A stretch of 64,000 nt of DNA from Janthinobacterium saanense (GTDB taxonomy: Bacteria > Pseudomonadota > Gammaproteobacteria > Burkholderiales > Burkholderiaceae_D): positions 113,368 through 177,367 of the forward strand of contig NZ_JACHCI010000014.1 in assembly GCF_014200675.1 (NCBI RefSeq), written 5' to 3'. Positions 63,911-64,000 of the stretch are shown here, one piece after another. The notes under the pieces were generated by a model. That model made no database searches, was not told the DNA's origin, and saw only the letters and a program-made list of their open reading frames with translations. The position numbers and the translations under genes were made by a program. Within the stretch, counting starts at the first letter, position 1; each line of letters begins with the position of its first letter.

Positions 63911-64000
63911 TGTATGGCCGGGACACATAGGTAACACTTGTCGGGAGACATGGGTAACACCTTTTATGATGATTGCACCGCCACAAACTGGAGCGTGCAA
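63911..64000. mobile_element. Probable left end of an IS481-type insertion sequence
   Basis: From TGT at 63911 the sequence resembles the ends of IS481-family elements: a direct repeat ACATAGGTAACAC (63925-63937) and ACATGGGTAACAC (63948-63960), 23 bases apart, followed by a short leader with ATG codons. The TGT end interrupts a palindromic repeat. The transposase gene itself would lie beyond the window, so the call rests on pattern memory and context. Confidence 0.5.

Overview
The window looks like a chromosomal segment of a betaproteobacterium in the Oxalobacteraceae (Janthinobacterium/Massilia/Duganella type). This is inferred from the high GC, the gene families (a phasin, a CoF390-synthetase-like enzyme, a subclass B3 beta-lactamase-like protein, an ArgP/LysE pair) and the interspersed short repeats. 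No rRNA, tRNA or CRISPR array was seen. No database search was possible; all family calls come from reading motifs and domain order.

Layout. 1-4.6 kb: a truncated CHASE2 membrane sensor, then a GAF/Fis-type regulator and a flavin monooxygenase that carry the same upstream operator module. 4.6-6.8 kb: YceI, then a Fur-box-preceded heme oxygenase and YbaN pair. 7.1-23.4 kb: a sulfur-scavenging region with metNIQ, ssuEADCB on the minus strand, a divergent set (SfnB-like, a second MetQ, a DszA/NtaA-like monooxygenase, a second Ssu-type ABC transporter) and serine acetyltransferase. A HAD phosphatase, a B3 metallo-beta-lactamase homologue with an altered zinc site and a META lipoprotein lie inside this region. 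23.6-36 kb: housekeeping and accessory genes (Bcr/CflA transporter, MocR regulator, TrxC, aldehyde dehydrogenase, LysE/ArgP, esterase, phasin, beta-propeller with a creatininase-like protein).

36.0-37.8 kb is an AT-rich islet with an HNH nuclease gene whose 3' end runs into a transposase remnant. It is followed by a chemotaxis receptor, a patatin-like protein lacking the usual catalytic residues, and a LysR/MFS pair. 43.7-53.4 kb is a maltose/maltodextrin regulon: porin, LacI repressor, GH13 alpha-glucosidase and MalK-E-F-G. Phased TCAAAGCGCTTTGA operators sit in front of the porin and the glucosidase. O-acetylhomoserine sulfhydrylase, then an SDR/TetR pair with three phased operators follow.

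56.4-63.8 kb holds the most interesting unit: a six-gene minus-strand operon, largely translationally coupled. It encodes a MoxR-type AAA+ ATPase, an unknown protein, an HExxH-plus-vWA protein, a second unknown protein, a PaaK/CoF390-synthetase-like adenylating enzyme and a NadR-like NMN adenylyltransferase/ribosylnicotinamide kinase. The window ends in what looks like an IS481-type insertion sequence end inserted in a palindromic repeat. Two further repeat families abut gene 3' ends.
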